Notes under the pieces: generated by a model
Told to the model about the DNA's origin: nothing
Seen by the model: the letters and a program-made list of their open reading frames with translations, nothing else
Databases searched by the model: none
Made by a program: the position numbers and the translations under genes
NCBI GenBank assembly: GCA_037577475.1
Contig: CM075184.1
Coordinates: forward strand, 31,083,094 to 31,147,093
DNA from: Chaunax sp. Z400
Lineage: Eukaryota > Chordata > Actinopteri > Lophiiformes > Chaunacidae
DNA length: 64,000 nt
Reading direction: 5' to 3'
Shown here: piece after piece, positions 61,019-64,000 of the stretch
How positions within the stretch are numbered: position 1 is the stretch's first letter
Layout: each line of letters starts with the position of its first letter

Positions 61019-62163
61019 CACTGTAAAATCTAATAAGTTGAGTTACTTGAAAATATTATGCAAACTCATTGCCTTAGATAAATTAAGAAAAGTAAACTGG
61101 AGATTTTGAGTGTGCAATACTGAGACCAACTTCTTTATTTTCTGTGTGTAACACTTTAATTAGCTTGCTTACTGTTATTGTGATAACTTAAACTACCAAT
61201 ATCCTAAAAAGTATTGTAACATGCTGAAAGTTCTTATTGCATGAATTTGACATAATGATTTGCTTTTTACTCTGCAGTGCTTATTATTACAAAACATCTC
61301 ACTACTTTATTTTATCAGCCTCTTGCATCACCCAGGCGGGACGTCACTAACCGTGTGAGAGACTGAACTCATGGTGCAATGGTGTTGTATAATTAAATAT
61401 TTTCTATTGAAATATTTTTAAAGAAGTCATTACAGCTTAACTGATAATTATTCACAACACTTTTAAACACAGGTTACTTGGGCTTATGGCCTCAAACACA
61501 TTGTCTCAAGGTATGCTGGGAAACTCCACCTGTCTATCCTCAGCACGACAGTATCTATTTACCCATTGTGTAAAACCACAGTGGGTGTTTCAACTGTCAT
61601 TAAACATTTATTTTCATAAGGGCAAAAAACCTCAGTTATGCAACATTGAACAGGACATCTGCAGAACAATAGACAAGTACATGTGAATCTATTCTGGTGT
61701 GTGATACTGACACAACTGTTAAGAGCCTCCGTGTGACAGATCTGAATGTGAATTAAAGATTTTAGAAGCTGAGTAGAATACCTGATACCTGAGTAGAGTG
61801 TTATAAAACTAAAGCACCATTTATCCAACTTTTCTCACATAACAAAAGGGCTTTTTCCCATGAAAAGTAGTGGAGGACAAGTAGAAAGTGGTATGAACAG
61901 AAAACGGGCTATTCAAGTAAAGTAGCTGTAATTTGTGGAGTACTTAAGTACAAGAGTAATATACTTAGTTATATTGTGGGATGAAAAAAAAGCAAAAGTT
62001 CCCAGTGGTTGGTTTAAATGAACCAAACTCAAGTAAACTGAGTTTGACAGTTTTCTTGATGCCAAAGTAACTAAAATAATATGAGTGTTTTTAACAAGTT
62101 GATAAAAACTGAGTTGGGTCAACTCAGTATTTCTAATTAAATTCAATCTTACATTTTACAGTG
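61019..62163. mobile_element. candidate TA-flanked DNA transposon, about 1.15 kb
   Basis: The left end CACTGTAAAATCTAATAAG and right end CTTACATTTTACAGTG are inverted (CACTGTAAAAT), and each is bordered by TA (61017-61018 and 62164-62165), as expected for a TA target duplication. The right 130 bp (CTGAGTTGGGTCAACTCAG and neighbours) matches a common fish non-autonomous element. No transposase frame is seen inside. Alternatively, two separate truncated copies happen to face each other. Confidence 0.4.
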
Positions 62164-64000
62164 TAGGTGATCATATGCTGACAGTGATATTTCACCTAGC
62201 TTGAGACAAATACACTGCCTTGGTCCAAGTCTTCAGACAATTTGTGAAAATGGCTGTTATGTTCCAGAATTATTCTCCTTTTTGTCTGTAATTATTCACT
62301 AAATTGCATGCTGAATGCTGGGCTTCATGGGAAATATTGAATAAGAGCAGCATATGTTTTAGAAATGATCTTGCAGACAGTTTCATAGGGAAGAAGAGAA
62401 ATACTTTTAAGTCTGGGAGCTATAGCCTTAACAGTTTTAGTTTTACTTGTGAAGTGAGTTGCTCAAGCAAAGTAGTCACCAAGGGAGTGGGAAGGAAGGT
62501 TTTTTTTTTAGAGGCAGTTTGAGCAAGGGCAACCTTCCGGTCACAAGACTTTGCATATTTTCCAAAAAATAAAATAAAATAAAAAATCACTCTTTTTAAT
62601 ACCTTGTTAAGTCAGGCTAGTGTGAGTGTGTCAAACCACCCCATTTTCTTCTATTTCTTTAGGCCCTTTTTGCTGTCCTGAAGGTCCTTGTGTCTTTGAA
62701 GACAATCCTCCATCCATTGAAAATGTCCAACACCCACAAGGAGTTAAGTCAAGGGCTCAAAGCTAAACAGTTCAACTGTATCAGCACAACTTACAGCTGG
62801 AGCTAGAGATAAAATTTAGGTTGCAGGGGAACTGGCACTCAGTCTACAGTGACAGTGGTTGCTTGATGCTTGACATCCCGGAGTCTTCCTTTGTCCTTCC
62901 AGCAGAATCACTTCCTCCATGCCAGGGGGCCACTTAGGGGGAAAAACAAAACTGAGAGCGTGTAACACCAGGATCCATTTTTGTGGCGTGTCAGGAAGGA
63001 CTGTGAATCAAGCCACTGATTTGTCTGTGACTTTTCTGTAAAATGATTGTATTTTGCTGGAAAAACAAGGGTGACTAATTGGATTGTGCTTTGGTCTTTG
63101 CAAAACTGGTCAATGTATTCGCATGAATATAATGAATTCACAACTTACTGAGAACAATGTCCTCATTTAGCTGAGACCACACTGGCAGTAAGGGTGGCGG
63201 AAAGGTTATGAGCCTTATTAATAATATCTGGAAATCTAAATAGGTCGTCTTTAATGTTCATTCTTCCACAAAATATTATGTCCATGTAATAAGTGCACAT
63301 TTGACAAAAGTTTAGAAATGAGCAAATGGCATTCACTTACTCACTTACACACTATATAATGACATTTACTTCATGTGCACACATTTATTCTCATTTAGCA
63401 ATCATGCAGTCCAGAAGTTTCAACAGTTTATTTTAAATTTCCATTCCAAACTGGAAGTTTATTAAACTAAAAACTAGTTCTGCAGAAAAACAGATATGTG
63501 TCAAAAAATCTTGTCACTATACATCAATGTGTCAACACAGTAAAAGCTGCCCATTTTTCACTGTCAGTGTGTCAACCCTCCTGACAGTGTGGCATCTATC
63601 TATGCCTGGATGCTGTCTTTTATGACACATTGTTTAGAGTTACCTGCATCATTTATCTGCAGTCACTCATAATAATTAATTATTTCTCAAACTCCCCCTG
63701 CATTGTGACAAAAGAGAGTTGCATCTCCCCCTACTGTTTTTACTGTAAAATCACCACTGCAGAATCAAGAGAGAATATACTGTGTTATGTGTTTCCAAAA
63801 AAAAAAGAAAGAAAAAAAAGAATAAATAATTATCTTTTACAAGATTCTCAACATGCATACATGTCAAAGTGTAAATGAGACTTTTGTCTAAGTGCTTTAT
63901 TGTATTCTATTGTGTTGAATGTAATGACGCACCATCCCACAGTTTCATACATTTACACTGCATTTGCAATGATGTCACAGAATTCTGACCGGTATTTTAA
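62164..64000. other. non-coding, nothing recognised
   Basis: AT-rich sequence with T9 and A-rich runs (62500-62510, 63797-63822). No gene, RNA or recognised element. Confidence 0.45.

Overview
The window looks like an AT-rich stretch of a ray-finned (teleost) fish nuclear genome. The main evidence is its repeats: tRNA-derived SINEs of the type scattered through percomorph fishes, 3' tails of fish LINEs, decayed Tc1/mariner and hAT-like DNA transposons, and long CA/GT, CT, ATT and GGAT arrays. There are no operons, ribosome-binding sites or dense open frames. The long open frames present either run through microsatellites or transposon remnants, or have the composition expected by chance.

No complete gene is visible. 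The best gene evidence is on the minus strand in the first 8 kb. A CpG-rich block at about 7.38-7.88 kb contains an open stretch ending in a GTAAGT donor. A second open stretch at 1.09-1.23 kb has an acceptor and a GTGAGC donor. Reading frame and intron phase agree between the two (phase 0 out, phase 0 in), so they may be neighbouring exons of one gene that leaves the window on the left. I could not name the gene. Three plus-strand splice-like segments near 10.1, 15.4 and 15.5 kb are weaker candidates.

Layout: 0-8 kb, the putative minus-strand gene with one SINE, a composite CA/pyrimidine array at 4.26-4.76 kb and a 100-bp imperfect direct duplication at 5.0/5.6 kb. 8-28 kb, mostly non-repetitive non-coding DNA with a few SINE pieces and some blocks whose composition resembles conserved non-coding elements. 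28-32 kb, a cluster of decayed elements: LINE 3' end, a perfect 51-bp palindrome, an internally deleted hAT-like element, Tc1-type and hAT-like fragments, and a SINE. 34-39 kb, a 270-bp ATT array and a 592-bp element with terminal inverted repeats. 41-53 kb, several copies of an RTE-like 3'-end family, a GT array, a deleted Tc1-like transposase, a possible solo LTR and a LINE reverse-transcriptase fragment. 53-64 kb, mostly unique DNA with a pure (CT)57 array, LINE-tail fragments and a possible 1.1-kb TA-flanked transposon.

I found no undescribed biological system. The observations most worth a second look are the phase-compatible putative exons with the CpG island, the perfect palindrome at 29.66 kb, the inverted-repeat element at 38.6-39.2 kb and the TA-flanked candidate at 61.0-62.2 kb. 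All family assignments come from recognising sequence by eye; no database was searched.
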